From the NCBI GenBank assembly GCA_017631275.1, contig JAGBTQ010000025.1, positions 1-64,000 on the forward strand: 64,000 nt of DNA, written 5' to 3'. How positions within the stretch are numbered: the first letter of the stretch is position 1; each line of letters begins with the position of its first letter. Source of the stretch: Alistipes sp. (lineage in GTDB: Bacteria > Bacteroidota > Bacteroidia > Bacteroidales > Rikenellaceae). The notes under the pieces were generated by a model, which saw nothing but the letters and a program-made list of their open reading frames with translations, was not told the origin of the DNA and did no database searches. A program made the translations under genes and the position numbers. Positions 1 through 7,855 of this stretch are shown here, piece by piece.

Positions 1-35
1 AATCGGATTAAGTTATAAGATTAAGGAGGTTTATT

Positions 36-437
36 ATGTACGATGACAACAATGATATAAAGAAAAGACAAGTAGAAGTTCTCAAAGAAGGTTTAGAACT
101 ACAGAATGATGTAAACGAATTTGCAAAAGAAATAAATAAGGGCATTTCTGATATAAACTATGCTTTATTTGGTAATAATATAGTACAGATGCGTGAGTGT
201 GCTATTTCAATTAAAAGAAAATACCCACTATTTTATTGTTATCTCCCTAAGCAAGTTCTTCCATTCATACCTTCTATTCCAATTGAAGATATGGAATATG
301 GACAAATACGCACAGTCCTTATAGCAGAGATTAATGCACTGCGAAATATGGTAGATGATTATGGATTATCGCAAGGTATTAAGAAGGGTTTAGAACTTGC
401 AGTAAAATGGCGTATAGAAGATATTATGAAAAAATAA
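36..437 (+). CDS. Hypothetical protein, 133 aa
   Basis: I do not recognise a family. The product is hydrophilic and rich in Asn, Lys, Glu and Ile. It looks mostly helical and has no signal peptide or membrane segment. The start is supported by an unusually strong Shine-Dalgarno sequence, AAGGAGG at 23-29, six bases before the ATG; most other genes in this window lack one. The gene is AT-rich and lies just outside the left direct repeat of the 0.6-9.95 kb island. It may therefore belong to the flanking chromosome or to another, older insertion. The function is unknown. Confidence 0.6.
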   Translation: MYDDNNDIKKRQVEVLKEGLELQNDVNEFAKEINKGISDINYALFGNNIVQMRECAISIKRKYPLFYCYLPKQVLPFIPSIPIEDMEYGQIRTVLIAEINALRNMVDDYGLSQGIKKGLELAVKWRIEDIMKK

Positions 438-451
438 GATTGCAGTTCCCA

Positions 452-481
452 TTTGTATATAACAATAATTATATACCTTTG
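452..481 (+). promoter_or_regulatory. Bacteroidota-type promoter for a possible small RNA
   Basis: TTTG at 452-455 and TACCTTTG at 474-481 are 18 bases apart, close to the TTTG-N19-TAnnTTTG consensus. No open reading frame follows, which points to a non-coding transcript starting near 487. Confidence 0.5.
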
Positions 482-487
482 CATCAA

Positions 488-690
488 AGTAGGAACTCGA
501 CTCTGCAAGACACTGCAGAATGGTGCAGAATTTAGGTGGAGCAATAGCGGGAGATTACGTTTATTGCGATTCTTTAACGCAAAGATATAGAGCCATTTAG
601 AAATGGAACTCATTTTCCGGTGGCACCACTTGAACCAAAGGTTAAAATCAACAAAACGCTGCAAATCAATGATTTGTGGCGTTTTTCTTT
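488..690 (+). ncRNA. Candidate structured small RNA, disrupted or rebuilt by island insertion
   Basis: The stretch lies between a good promoter (452-481) and a terminator-like stem (655-668 with 670-683, then a T-rich run), with no plausible protein. It can form hairpins at 503-518 (CTGCA stem), 571-585 (TCTTT stem, five-base loop) and 593-606 (CCATT stem). TGGTGC at 521-526 could pair with GCACCA at 623-628. The left direct repeat of the island (615-629) lies in the 3' part. It might be a 6S-like or other regulatory RNA, but I cannot assign a family. It does not fold as a tRNA, and the tmRNA hallmarks are absent. Confidence 0.35.
615..629. repeat. Left 15-bp direct repeat, putative attL
   Basis: TTCCGGTGGCACCAC at 615-629 is repeated exactly at 9935-9949. 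The copies lie outside the integrase end and the GIY-YIG end of a gene block unlike the flanking chromosome. Both copies are preceded by a small hairpin and followed by a terminator-like stem. This is how an integration site in the 3' end of an RNA gene would look. Confidence 0.5.
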
Positions 691-730
691 TGTCAAAAAT
701 CGGCACTTTTGGTGCAAAATGAAGCAGTTT

Positions 731-1048
731 AGTGTGTTATTCGTGGACATTTTTTGGATCCCTCAAAAATGTACACTAATTGCGTCATATTTCGCTATTT
801 TTCAATATCTTACAGCGATTTCAACTACCCATTACCCGGCAATTTTGTCGGGTATTTTTGTCTATTCGTGTACATAACAATTATATGTCCATAAATAGCA
901 CACTAATCGTGTCGTATTTCGTTATTTTTCAATATATTACGGCATTTTTCAACTAACCATTACCCGGCACTTTTTGTCGGGTATTTTAGTCTATTCGTGT
1001 GCATTCCGATAATATGGTCATAAAAATGTACACGATTTTTTCTTTTCC
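731..1048. repeat. Tandem repeats of about 128 bp with GGGTA hairpins, left island end
   Basis: Two long units (about 773-875 and 900-1003) are near-copies. Each holds TATTTCG, TTTTTCAATAT and an inverted repeat TACCCGGC...GTCGGGTA (834-853 and 961-982). A shorter motif, TATTCGTG(T/G)(A/G)CAT followed 20-30 bases later by (A)TGTACAC-like bases, occurs three times (starting near 738, 863 and 992). The block lies between the att repeat and the integrase start, where arm-type integrase or excisionase sites or an integrase regulatory region would be expected. The hairpins are not followed by strong T runs. Confidence 0.6.
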
Positions 1049-1125
1049 CATAACCCCTATTCACCAATCAGCACTATTCTTACAACGAGCCCCGATATTG
1101 AGGCGCAATTAAAACTTATAAAATT

Positions 1126-2361
1126 ATGCAAAAGAGCACTTTTTCAGTAAACTTCTTCATTCGCCGCACCCGACTTGGCAAGAGTGGCGAAACACCTATT
1201 ATGATGCGTATCTCCGTAGATGGCAGATATACCGAACTCAGCACACAACGCCGAGTGCCTGTTGAGCAGTGGAGCCAGAGTCGTTGCTGTGCCACGGGCA
1301 AGACTGCTGTGGCATTGGAGATAAATCGACACCTCGACAATCTGCGTAGCAAGGCGAGCGAGGCACATCAAAATTTCCTTGCCGAAGATGGTTATGTGGA
1401 TCCATTTATTATAAAGGAGTTTCTGTTGGGCAAGCATCGCCGTCAGCGATTCTTCTTTGAGGTCTTCGAGGAGCACAATGCACGCATCGCCTCGCTAATA
1501 GGCAAAGATTACGACCGCACAACCTATCATCGCTATATGTTGTGTCTGCGCTACTTTCGTGAAATGATGGCGAAACAGACAAAGGCGGAGGATTTTCCAA
1601 TCAGAAACCTCAGCCACGAGATGGTGCGAGATTTCGAGCATTTTCTCAAAACCAAAAAGCGTGTGGCGCAAAATACGATGATTCGCTATATGAAGTGTTT
1701 GAAGAAGGTCGTAAATCTTTCCCTCGCCAATGGCTGGATGACAGTTAATCCTTTTGCCGGCATAAAGTACGCCGAGAAGAAAGTCATACGAGAGTATCTA
1801 ACTATGCCCGAGGTAAACCGCCTGCGTGAGAAGGAATTTTCCATTCAGCGACTCGAAATGGTGCGAGATATATTCTTATTCTGCTGCTACACGGGGTTGG
1901 CGTATATTGATGTTCACAACCTCCGCCCCGAGAATATCTCCGAAGACGCACACGGTCGCAAGTGGATACGCAAGCAGCGTGAGAAGACCGATGTGGGGTT
2001 CTATGTGCCCCTGCTCTAATATCCGTTGCAGATACTCGAAAAATACAAGAATCATCCGCTGTGCAAGGAGCGAGGCACGCTTCTGCCCGTCTATGCCAAC
2101 CAAAAGATGAACTCCTACCTGAAAGAGATTGCCGACTTCTGCGGAATAAAGAAACAACTGACGATGCACATTGCTCGTTACACATTCGCTACGACAATCA
2201 CACTCGCCAACGATGTGAAGCTCGAAAATGTGTCGAAAATGCTTGGCCACACCTCAACCCGAATGACCCAGCACTACGCCCACGTGATGAACGACAGCCT
2301 CGCCAGAGAGATGGATAGAATTGCACCTCTTGTGGACTGCGTGCCAACGACTAAAATTTAA
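1126..2361 (+). pseudogene. Tyrosine site-specific integrase interrupted by an in-frame TAA
   Basis: The reading frame codes for a 411-residue Bacteroidetes-type tyrosine recombinase (SAM-like N-terminal domain, C-terminal catalytic domain). Codon 298 (2017-2019) is TAA and the frame continues unchanged to 2361. Before the stop are the core-binding domain, the TGLAYID segment where Arg I normally lies (Ala here; IntDOT-family enzymes also lack Arg I) and the REKTD hairpin lysine region. After it are HIAR (HxxR), LGH and the QHY catalytic tyrosine. The 297-residue product would lack the nucleophile and should be inactive unless the stop is read through. No frameshift is needed, so this is a single nonsense change or a sequence error. 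Confidence 0.85.
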
Positions 2362-2413
2362 TAGCGATACAATAGTAGCTTAATATTCTTAATGTTAATC
2401 CAAAAAATATTCT

Positions 2414-2421
2414 TATCTTTG
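2414..2421 (+). promoter_or_regulatory. -7 box upstream of the restriction endonuclease gene
   Basis: TATCTTTG matches TAnnTTTG. Transcription would start near 2427, only about ten bases before the first ATG at 2438, so the mRNA may have a very short leader or may use the downstream ATG at 2507. Confidence 0.5.
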
Positions 2422-2437
2422 TAGAAAAGAATGCAAT

Positions 2438-3901
2438 ATGTGCAGGCTATTTAACAGATTATTAAAACAGTTAGTTCGGAGATTAACACGAAGAAATAAG
2501 AGCAATATGGGAGAAATTGATAGAACATGGGCGCCAGAATTCCGTGAGTATACAGAATTTATTGCGGCTCATTCAAGCTATGAAGGTTTGTTTATTGAGC
2601 GCAATAAAGATGGCAATCTCGGATGGGTTGTTACTGGCAAGTCTGCAAAAGGTAAACGTCGTGAGGCTTGGTGGGCTCAAAAAATGCAAGAACTTAATGC
2701 TCGCAACAAGGCAGAAGTTGCAAGGAGAATACATCCAACCGGAAAGCATGTTTGTCAATGTTGTGGTCGTGAAATGAGTATTTTCTACGAGTACCCAAAC
2801 AATAGGACTTGTAAGCGATTAAATGTAATTCTCAAGGAATCTGTACAACCTGCTGATTATACAATCAGAGAAATTATCGAGAATAATGCTTCTGACGCCC
2901 ATATTATCAGTGGTATAGCTGAGATATTTAGTGTTAAGACATATGATAGCCCTCAAAATCTGATTGAAATCATATATAAACGACATGTGGCTACTGAATC
3001 TGGTTTATTGTCGCCAGGCGTAATGAGCAATCCACCTGATCGCTTTGATGGCTTCCACTCTGATGGATTGTGCTGTCGTTCTAAAACTGACAAGGGTCGT
3101 CATAAGGATAATATGAAGACTTACACGCAGGATAGACGAGCATATGAGGAGTGGGCTGATGGCAATTACAATCTTGCAAATCGTTTAATGGGTGAGTTTA
3201 GTAAGGGAACTCAGAAGTATCAATGTCCACAATGCAATAAAATGCGCAAGATGAGTGCTGATCATATTGGCCCTATCTCGCTTGGTTTCTGCCATAGCAT
3301 CTATAATTTTGCCCCTATGTGCAAGTCGTGCAATAGTAGCAAGAATAACAGATTTACAAAATCAGATGTTGATGCGTTAATAGATATTGAGAAGAGGGGT
3401 GAAACTGTTATTAGTTGGCATTCTCAATATATTTGGGATGCTCTTAAGGGTACTATTACAGATGATGAAACGGCTAAAAAGCTGAGCAACATAATGGTTA
3501 CTTGTCATCAAAATGTGCTCAAACTCTTTTCGGTTATTTATCAGCAGGTAGGGGAAGAGTTCTTAATGCATTATTTGCATCCTGAATATTCGAAGTTTGA
3601 CTATAGGTTTGAAAATTTCAACCCTCTTAATCTGTCAACCCTCAAGATAAATGAAACAGAATTAGATAGTGCCAATAAACGCAGCAACAGCGAGCGTGTC
3701 GTAAGAATTGCGTTTGAAGCTTTGAAAGAGTTTGACAAAAAGGACAACAGAAGAACGAAGTTCTATATTGATGTTGAATCACCAGAATTCCGTGATCTAA
3801 TATCTGTTATACAAGGACAATCATTCGAAGAGGCAGATGCAGTGATTAAGAAGTATATAGCAAGTTTGACTCAAACAATCATTGATGAAGAATGGAACTA
3901 A
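2438..3901 (+). CDS. Type IIS restriction endonuclease, Alw26I/Eco31I/Esp3I family (HNH)
   Basis: It would cut DNA beside an asymmetric GTCTC-like site; known members recognise GTCTC, GGTCTC or CGTCTC. The 487-residue protein has an early Cys cluster (C106, C108, C109 in HVCQCCG), then a zinc-ribbon HNH nuclease: C263-x2-C266, D275-H276 in SADHIGPIS, N290, C295-x2-C298 and N299. The family assignment is from memory of these motifs and from the two adjacent methyltransferases, one C5 and one N6-adenine, the pairing known for this family. The first 23 residues are short and basic; an ATG at 2507 (MGEIDRTW) may be the real start. It converges on the methyltransferase genes across a shared terminator. 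The exact specificity cannot be read from sequence. Confidence 0.8.
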   Translation: MCRLFNRLLKQLVRRLTRRNKSNMGEIDRTWAPEFREYTEFIAAHSSYEGLFIERNKDGNLGWVVTGKSAKGKRREAWWAQKMQELNARNKAEVARRIHPTGKHVCQCCGREMSIFYEYPNNRTCKRLNVILKESVQPADYTIREIIENNASDAHIISGIAEIFSVKTYDSPQNLIEIIYKRHVATESGLLSPGVMSNPPDRFDGFHSDGLCCRSKTDKGRHKDNMKTYTQDRRAYEEWADGNYNLANRLMGEFSKGTQKYQCPQCNKMRKMSADHIGPISLGFCHSIYNFAPMCKSCNSSKNNRFTKSDVDALIDIEKRGETVISWHSQYIWDALKGTITDDETAKKLSNIMVTCHQNVLKLFSVIYQQVGEEFLMHYLHPEYSKFDYRFENFNPLNLSTLKINETELDSANKRSNSERVVRIAFEALKEFDKKDNRRTKFYIDVESPEFRDLISVIQGQSFEEADAVIKKYIASLTQTIIDEEWN

Positions 3902-3925
3902 AAAAGAGCCCACTCGGGCTCTTTT
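3902..3925. terminator. Bidirectional terminator between REase and methyltransferase genes
   Basis: AAAAGAGCCC (3902-3911), loop ACTC, GGGCTCTTTT (3916-3925), with A and T runs on both sides. It overlaps the end of the nuclease gene and lies against the stop of the convergent methyltransferase. Confidence 0.9.
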
Positions 3926-5083
3926 TTAGTTGTTGTATTGCAGTTGATAAAATTCATCAAAGGTAATCTGACCTTGCATCAGGCGGTCGAATGGACTCAT
4001 ATTGTCAAATTTAACATCCATTTCAACCGAGCCTCCGCCATCTTCTATTGCAGGGAGGTTTCCTATTGCATCTCGAACAGTTACCACATTAGGCAACGAT
4101 TCGTCATCATTACTAAATAATGGTTTGGGCTGTTCTATAACCACACCATCTCTAGAACCTATGATAAATACTCTTTTGCGCTTTTGAGGAACACCAAATT
4201 CCTCTGCATTAAGTTTGATTGGCTTATTAACAAAGTATCCAATCGACTCAAAAGCCTCCACAATCTCCTTAAAAGCTTCGCCTTTACGCATAGTCAATAT
4301 ACCTGGCACATTCTCCATAACAAAGAAATTTGGACGCAATGTATCTACCATATGTACAAACTCTCTAAAAAGCTGATTGCGAACATCATTAGGATCTCTC
4401 CATCCAGCATAAGAGAATCCCTGGCAAGGAGGGCCGCCAACTATAACATCGATGCTGTGTCCTTCACACGCTTTTATTAATCTCGCTTTGACATCATCCT
4501 TTGTGATATCTCCAAGAATAAAGTTCTCATTTGGAGTATCTTTGCTATGATTGAATTGATTAGTAGACATAATATTCTTGTCTACTTCATTAACGGCAAT
4601 TAAGTTAAAACCGTTCATACAAAAGCCTGTAGACATACCACCACATCCAGCAAACAAGTCCACAAAATTGTATGATCTTAAATGTGGCTTGATTAATGAC
4701 GATACGAATCTTGCTAACAACGGAGGTACGGCATTGCCTATTTGTTTATACTGAGAAGCTTTTGAACCCTGAAAAATGAAACTGTCAGGGAATGATTGTA
4801 AACGAGCAGCCTCTCTATTTGACATTACTCGATTTTGCGATGGATGAAGATTGCAACCATTTCCTACACGATTAAAATAGGTTGCGATAGTATAACTAGG
4901 CTTATCCCAACGCAATCGTCCATAATATGTGGTACGCCCTCCAGTGGCTCGGATATTCGTCAATCTAGTATCCGAGATCGACAGCGGAATATCCTGCCAA
5001 TTCCCCCCCTCTGGAATACACACAGCTATTTCTGCTTCGTGTGTTCCCATTTTAAAAGCAACGTGGTTATATAGTTTAGTCAT
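3926..5083 (-). CDS. Circularly permuted DNA cytosine-C5 methyltransferase of the type IIS system
   Basis: It transfers a methyl group to C5 of cytosine and would protect one strand of the restriction site. The motif order is rotated. Motif IX (REAARLQSFPD, 90-100) and motif X (QIGNAVPPLLA, 114-124) come first, followed by motif I (DLFAGCGG, 142-149), motif IV with catalytic Cys220 (GGPPCQGFS, 216-224), motif VI (ENVPG, 257-261) and motif VIII (PQKRKRVFIIG, 289-299). The usual order is I to X, so the chain break falls inside the target-recognition region: its first half is now the C-terminus and its second half the N-terminus. The 385 residues contain all core motifs, so it is probably active. 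Only one base separates it from the adenine methyltransferase gene. Confidence 0.88.
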   Translation of the reverse strand: MTKLYNHVAFKMGTHEAEIAVCIPEGGNWQDIPLSISDTRLTNIRATGGRTTYYGRLRWDKPSYTIATYFNRVGNGCNLHPSQNRVMSNREAARLQSFPDSFIFQGSKASQYKQIGNAVPPLLARFVSSLIKPHLRSYNFVDLFAGCGGMSTGFCMNGFNLIAVNEVDKNIMSTNQFNHSKDTPNENFILGDITKDDVKARLIKACEGHSIDVIVGGPPCQGFSYAGWRDPNDVRNQLFREFVHMVDTLRPNFFVMENVPGILTMRKGEAFKEIVEAFESIGYFVNKPIKLNAEEFGVPQKRKRVFIIGSRDGVVIEQPKPLFSNDDESLPNVVTVRDAIGNLPAIEDGGGSVEMDVKFDNMSPFDRLMQGQITFDEFYQLQYNN

Positions 5084-5084
5084 A

Positions 5085-6899
5085 TTATGCCAAATACTTT
5101 ATTTCATCTTTTGTTAGGCCGTATAATTTGCCTACATAGTTATCTAATTCATCAATACTATTCCACTTGAAGTTCTCATCAACCTTTGAGAGATCAACAA
5201 TTGGGAGCTCATTCAACTCGTAATTATTAATATGGTTGTTAGAACTAGTCACCCTGAACCTCCAATCTAACAAACTGCTATTGAGTAGAATATTTAGTTT
5301 TGCTAATGTAGTTGTGTCGCTTGATATATAATTACATGAGTTGCCAAGAATATCATTAGGTTCACAGTATACAAACTTCAAACGACGCTTGCTCGCAGCA
5401 TTGGATATTTGCTGACATACAAGTCGCTGTCGTCCAAAATCAAAATTTATATAGTCTGCAGACTTGGATGCAATAAAATCCTCGCTAACATACTCTCCAT
5501 TGATATCTTTTATGCCATTAACAGAAAGCATATTACCTCTCACAAGACGATATTTTGTCTTTATATTGGTTATATATCCCTTGTACAAGGTCAAATCCAA
5601 CTCGCCTCGCTTATTCCTAATATTCTTCAATGAACTTAGCTTAGCGAATTTGGATAATTTGTGAAGAATAGACCAGCCTTTACCCGATATGCTTGGCACC
5701 TCTAATTGTGCTCCAAACATCTGTTGGATGCTATTTAATGTAACCTCAAACTTTGCCCCTTCGCTATGAACTTCTATACAATCTGTTTTACCACCCTTTG
5801 TTAAATGAAATATACAAGTCGCTTGTGTCACATTGACAAAGAGAGGATCCTTCTCTGTATAGTATCGAATATACCTTACGCTATTGTTAAGGAGTAGATG
5901 CTTTCTAAGTTTTGTGGCTGAAACATCTGCGAATAGAGTCGAAGGACAAATTACTCCCAATTCACCTCCTATTTTTAACATTTGGAGCATTGCCTCAATA
6001 GAGATTTGATAGTAATTCAACATACCCTCTACTGAGTATTCATAATTGCCAGATGTTCGGAAATAATTGACCAAATTCTTTGTCAAAATCGCAGACTCCT
6101 CACTAAACTTATCCTTCGATGGTTTAAGTACAAGATATGGGGGGTTGGATACTATCGCATCAAAGCCCTGTCTAACAAATCCATCCAGGTCGCTATATCG
6201 AATAGCATTATCAACTACCGAATATAAGCCTTCTTTAACGAGAGCATTTCGCAATATGATATTATTCTTGATGATATCCGCTATTTCCGAATTAACCTCT
6301 CCGTAATGCTCAAAAGCTTTTAATCTTGTGATATTGATAGCCACAGGGTCAATATCAATGGCATATACATTATTGGTTACTGCACTTTGAGCATCGATTC
6401 CTTTACACGACAAATACTTAATAATAGCATCATAGAATCGACCTGTACCACATGCAAAATCTAATATCTTAGCCTCGGGCAAGATATATCCCACATTTCC
6501 CAGTGTCGCTTCTACGATGTTGTATGAGATGTCTTCACGGGTATATACAGAACCTGTTTCTATTAAATTCTGCTTTGATTTACCTCGTGATATCTTTCCG
6601 TTGGAATAAGCGAATTTGGAATTAAGATACAGAATATGTAATTGCTCACATAAAGCAGAAACATTCCCAACATTTATATTTTGAGGAATATCAGCCACAC
6701 AATCTGCATTCTCAAAGCAAGATAAAAAGACATCTTGAATTTGATCGGCATGTTGGTTTAAATAATACTTAATAAGTCCATTAATGACTGATATGTGAGC
6801 CTCTTTTGCTACTAATTGCACATCATTAGTAATAGATATGGGACTCTGAATCTTGTTCAGAATCAACGAATTCTCCATTTCTATCAACAAATTAAGCAT
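5085..6899 (-). CDS. DNA adenine-N6 methyltransferase, Alw26I/Eco31I/Esp3I family
   Basis: It would methylate adenine in the strand of the asymmetric site not covered by the C5 enzyme. With the ATG at 6899 it has 604 residues: a helical N-terminus, the SAM-binding motif I ILDFACGTGRF (145-155), an acidic motif in YAIDIDP and the catalytic NPPY at 242-245, then a long C-terminal half that should contain target recognition. The start is chosen because AGAGAGAGG lies just upstream of the ATG; an upstream TTG at 6923 lies within the promoter box and is rejected. It is the first gene of a two-gene operon with the C5 methyltransferase and runs opposite to the nuclease. Confidence 0.85.
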   Translation of the reverse strand: MLNLLIEMENSLILNKIQSPISITNDVQLVAKEAHISVINGLIKYYLNQHADQIQDVFLSCFENADCVADIPQNINVGNVSALCEQLHILYLNSKFAYSNGKISRGKSKQNLIETGSVYTREDISYNIVEATLGNVGYILPEAKILDFACGTGRFYDAIIKYLSCKGIDAQSAVTNNVYAIDIDPVAINITRLKAFEHYGEVNSEIADIIKNNIILRNALVKEGLYSVVDNAIRYSDLDGFVRQGFDAIVSNPPYLVLKPSKDKFSEESAILTKNLVNYFRTSGNYEYSVEGMLNYYQISIEAMLQMLKIGGELGVICPSTLFADVSATKLRKHLLLNNSVRYIRYYTEKDPLFVNVTQATCIFHLTKGGKTDCIEVHSEGAKFEVTLNSIQQMFGAQLEVPSISGKGWSILHKLSKFAKLSSLKNIRNKRGELDLTLYKGYITNIKTKYRLVRGNMLSVNGIKDINGEYVSEDFIASKSADYINFDFGRQRLVCQQISNAASKRRLKFVYCEPNDILGNSCNYISSDTTTLAKLNILLNSSLLDWRFRVTSSNNHINNYELNELPIVDLSKVDENFKWNSIDELDNYVGKLYGLTKDEIKYLA

Positions 6900-6920
6900 A
6901 TACCTCTCTCTAAAGTGGCA

Positions 6921-6928
6921 CAAAGTTA
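6921..6928 (-). promoter_or_regulatory. -7 box of the methyltransferase operon
   Basis: TAACTTTG on the minus strand matches TAnnTTTG. It predicts a short leader of roughly 15 bases before the ATG at 6899. Confidence 0.6.
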
Positions 6929-7095
6929 ATCAAAAAAAATGGAATGAAGAATTTTCAGAATCTTAATGAGCCATGGTGTTATTTTATAGACAAAAACACA
7001 TCACAAATTAACTACTATAAACTTTTTTCTAAAAAAAATCTCACTTTCCTCAAACTTCTCCGAAAAACGCTCCTATTCTTAAAATAAAAAAGACT

Positions 7096-7380
7096 ATGGT
7101 AATGGAATACATCGCAATTGACAAGGAACTCTACAATGAGATTGTAGCGACTGTCAGCACCGCATCGCAGGAGATTCGTGAGGAGTACAGAATGTACCAA
7201 GAGAGCGTCGGCTCGGAGTGGATTGAGAATGATGAGTTATCTCGTCTGTTGAGTCTGTCGAAACATCAGTTGAAAGGCTATCGTGGGCGAGGCCTGCTTG
7301 GTTATACGATGATCGGCAACAAGATTTACTACAAGCGCCGTGAGGTTGAGAGATTTATCAAACGACATATAAACAAATAG
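7096..7380 (+). CDS. Small helix-turn-helix (excisionase/MerR-like) DNA-binding protein
   Basis: 94 residues. The C-terminal half reads as a HTH_17-type winged helix: ENDELSRLLSLSKHQLKGYR is the helix-turn-helix, followed by a short wing (GYTMIGNKIYYKRREVERFI). Such proteins in Bacteroidota mobile elements act as excision or transfer regulators (family knowledge; the role here is inferred). It is separated by two bases from a second HTH protein of the same type, so the two are probably co-transcribed. No strong ribosome-binding site is visible. Confidence 0.8.
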   Translation: MVMEYIAIDKELYNEIVATVSTASQEIREEYRMYQESVGSEWIENDELSRLLSLSKHQLKGYRGRGLLGYTMIGNKIYYKRREVERFIKRHINK

Positions 7381-7382
7381 CT

Positions 7383-7709
7383 ATGGAACTAGTACAAGAG
7401 ACAAATTGCCGAGCAATGCTCGATGAGTTGAGCACATTGAGTGACTACATTCGTACAATGCGCACACACTACAAGCCGCAGATGAATGGCGAACGCTACT
7501 ACACTACCGAGGAGGTGTGCCAGGTGCTCAAAATCACCAAACGCACCCTGCAACAATACCGTGATGACGGCGTTATTCCGTTTGTCGCTCTACCGGGCAA
7601 GATGCTCTACCGAGAGTCTGACCTGCGTGCCGCATTGGAGAAAAACTATGTAGCTCCATTCGCCCACCGCAACGCCGAGGACTTCCCTGCGGTTTACGGC
7701 AGACGATAA
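7383..7709 (+). CDS. Second helix-turn-helix (excisionase-like) DNA-binding protein
   Basis: 108 residues with the HTH_17 pattern YYTTEEVCQVLKITKRTLQQ followed by a wing ending MLYRESDLRAAL. It is a distant paralogue of the upstream gene and starts two bases after its stop. A pair of such proteins is common next to IntDOT-like integrases, where they help control excision. A strong terminator follows. The specific DNA target cannot be told from sequence. Confidence 0.8.
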   Translation: MELVQETNCRAMLDELSTLSDYIRTMRTHYKPQMNGERYYTTEEVCQVLKITKRTLQQYRDDGVIPFVALPGKMLYRESDLRAALEKNYVAPFAHRNAEDFPAVYGRR

Positions 7710-7730
7710 CAGATTTACACACACTGCTTC

Positions 7731-7762
7731 AAAACGAGAACTCCGTGCGGGGTTCTCGTTTT
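7731..7762 (+). terminator. Terminator after the HTH gene pair
   Basis: A 14-bp stem (AAAACGAGAACTCC with GGGGTTCTCGTTTT, one G-T pair), loop GTGC at 7745-7748, followed by a T-rich tail. Confidence 0.9.
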
Positions 7763-7855
7763 TGTTTTGTCTAAATGCGTTGTTTTTCCTCAAAATTTAT
7801 GATTATAGCAAAATTTTTCATATCTTTATGACAAATTATTGCGAATAAAAAAAGC

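Noticed and set aside
600-640. tRNA or tmRNA 3' end at the GGTGGCACCA sequence
   Set aside because: The CCA-like end is suggestive, but no acceptor partner, anticodon arm or T-loop fits on either copy, and tmRNA hallmarks are absent.
620-877. 85-codon plus-strand frame across the left island end
   Set aside because: It runs through the terminator and the tandem hairpin repeats and has no start signal.
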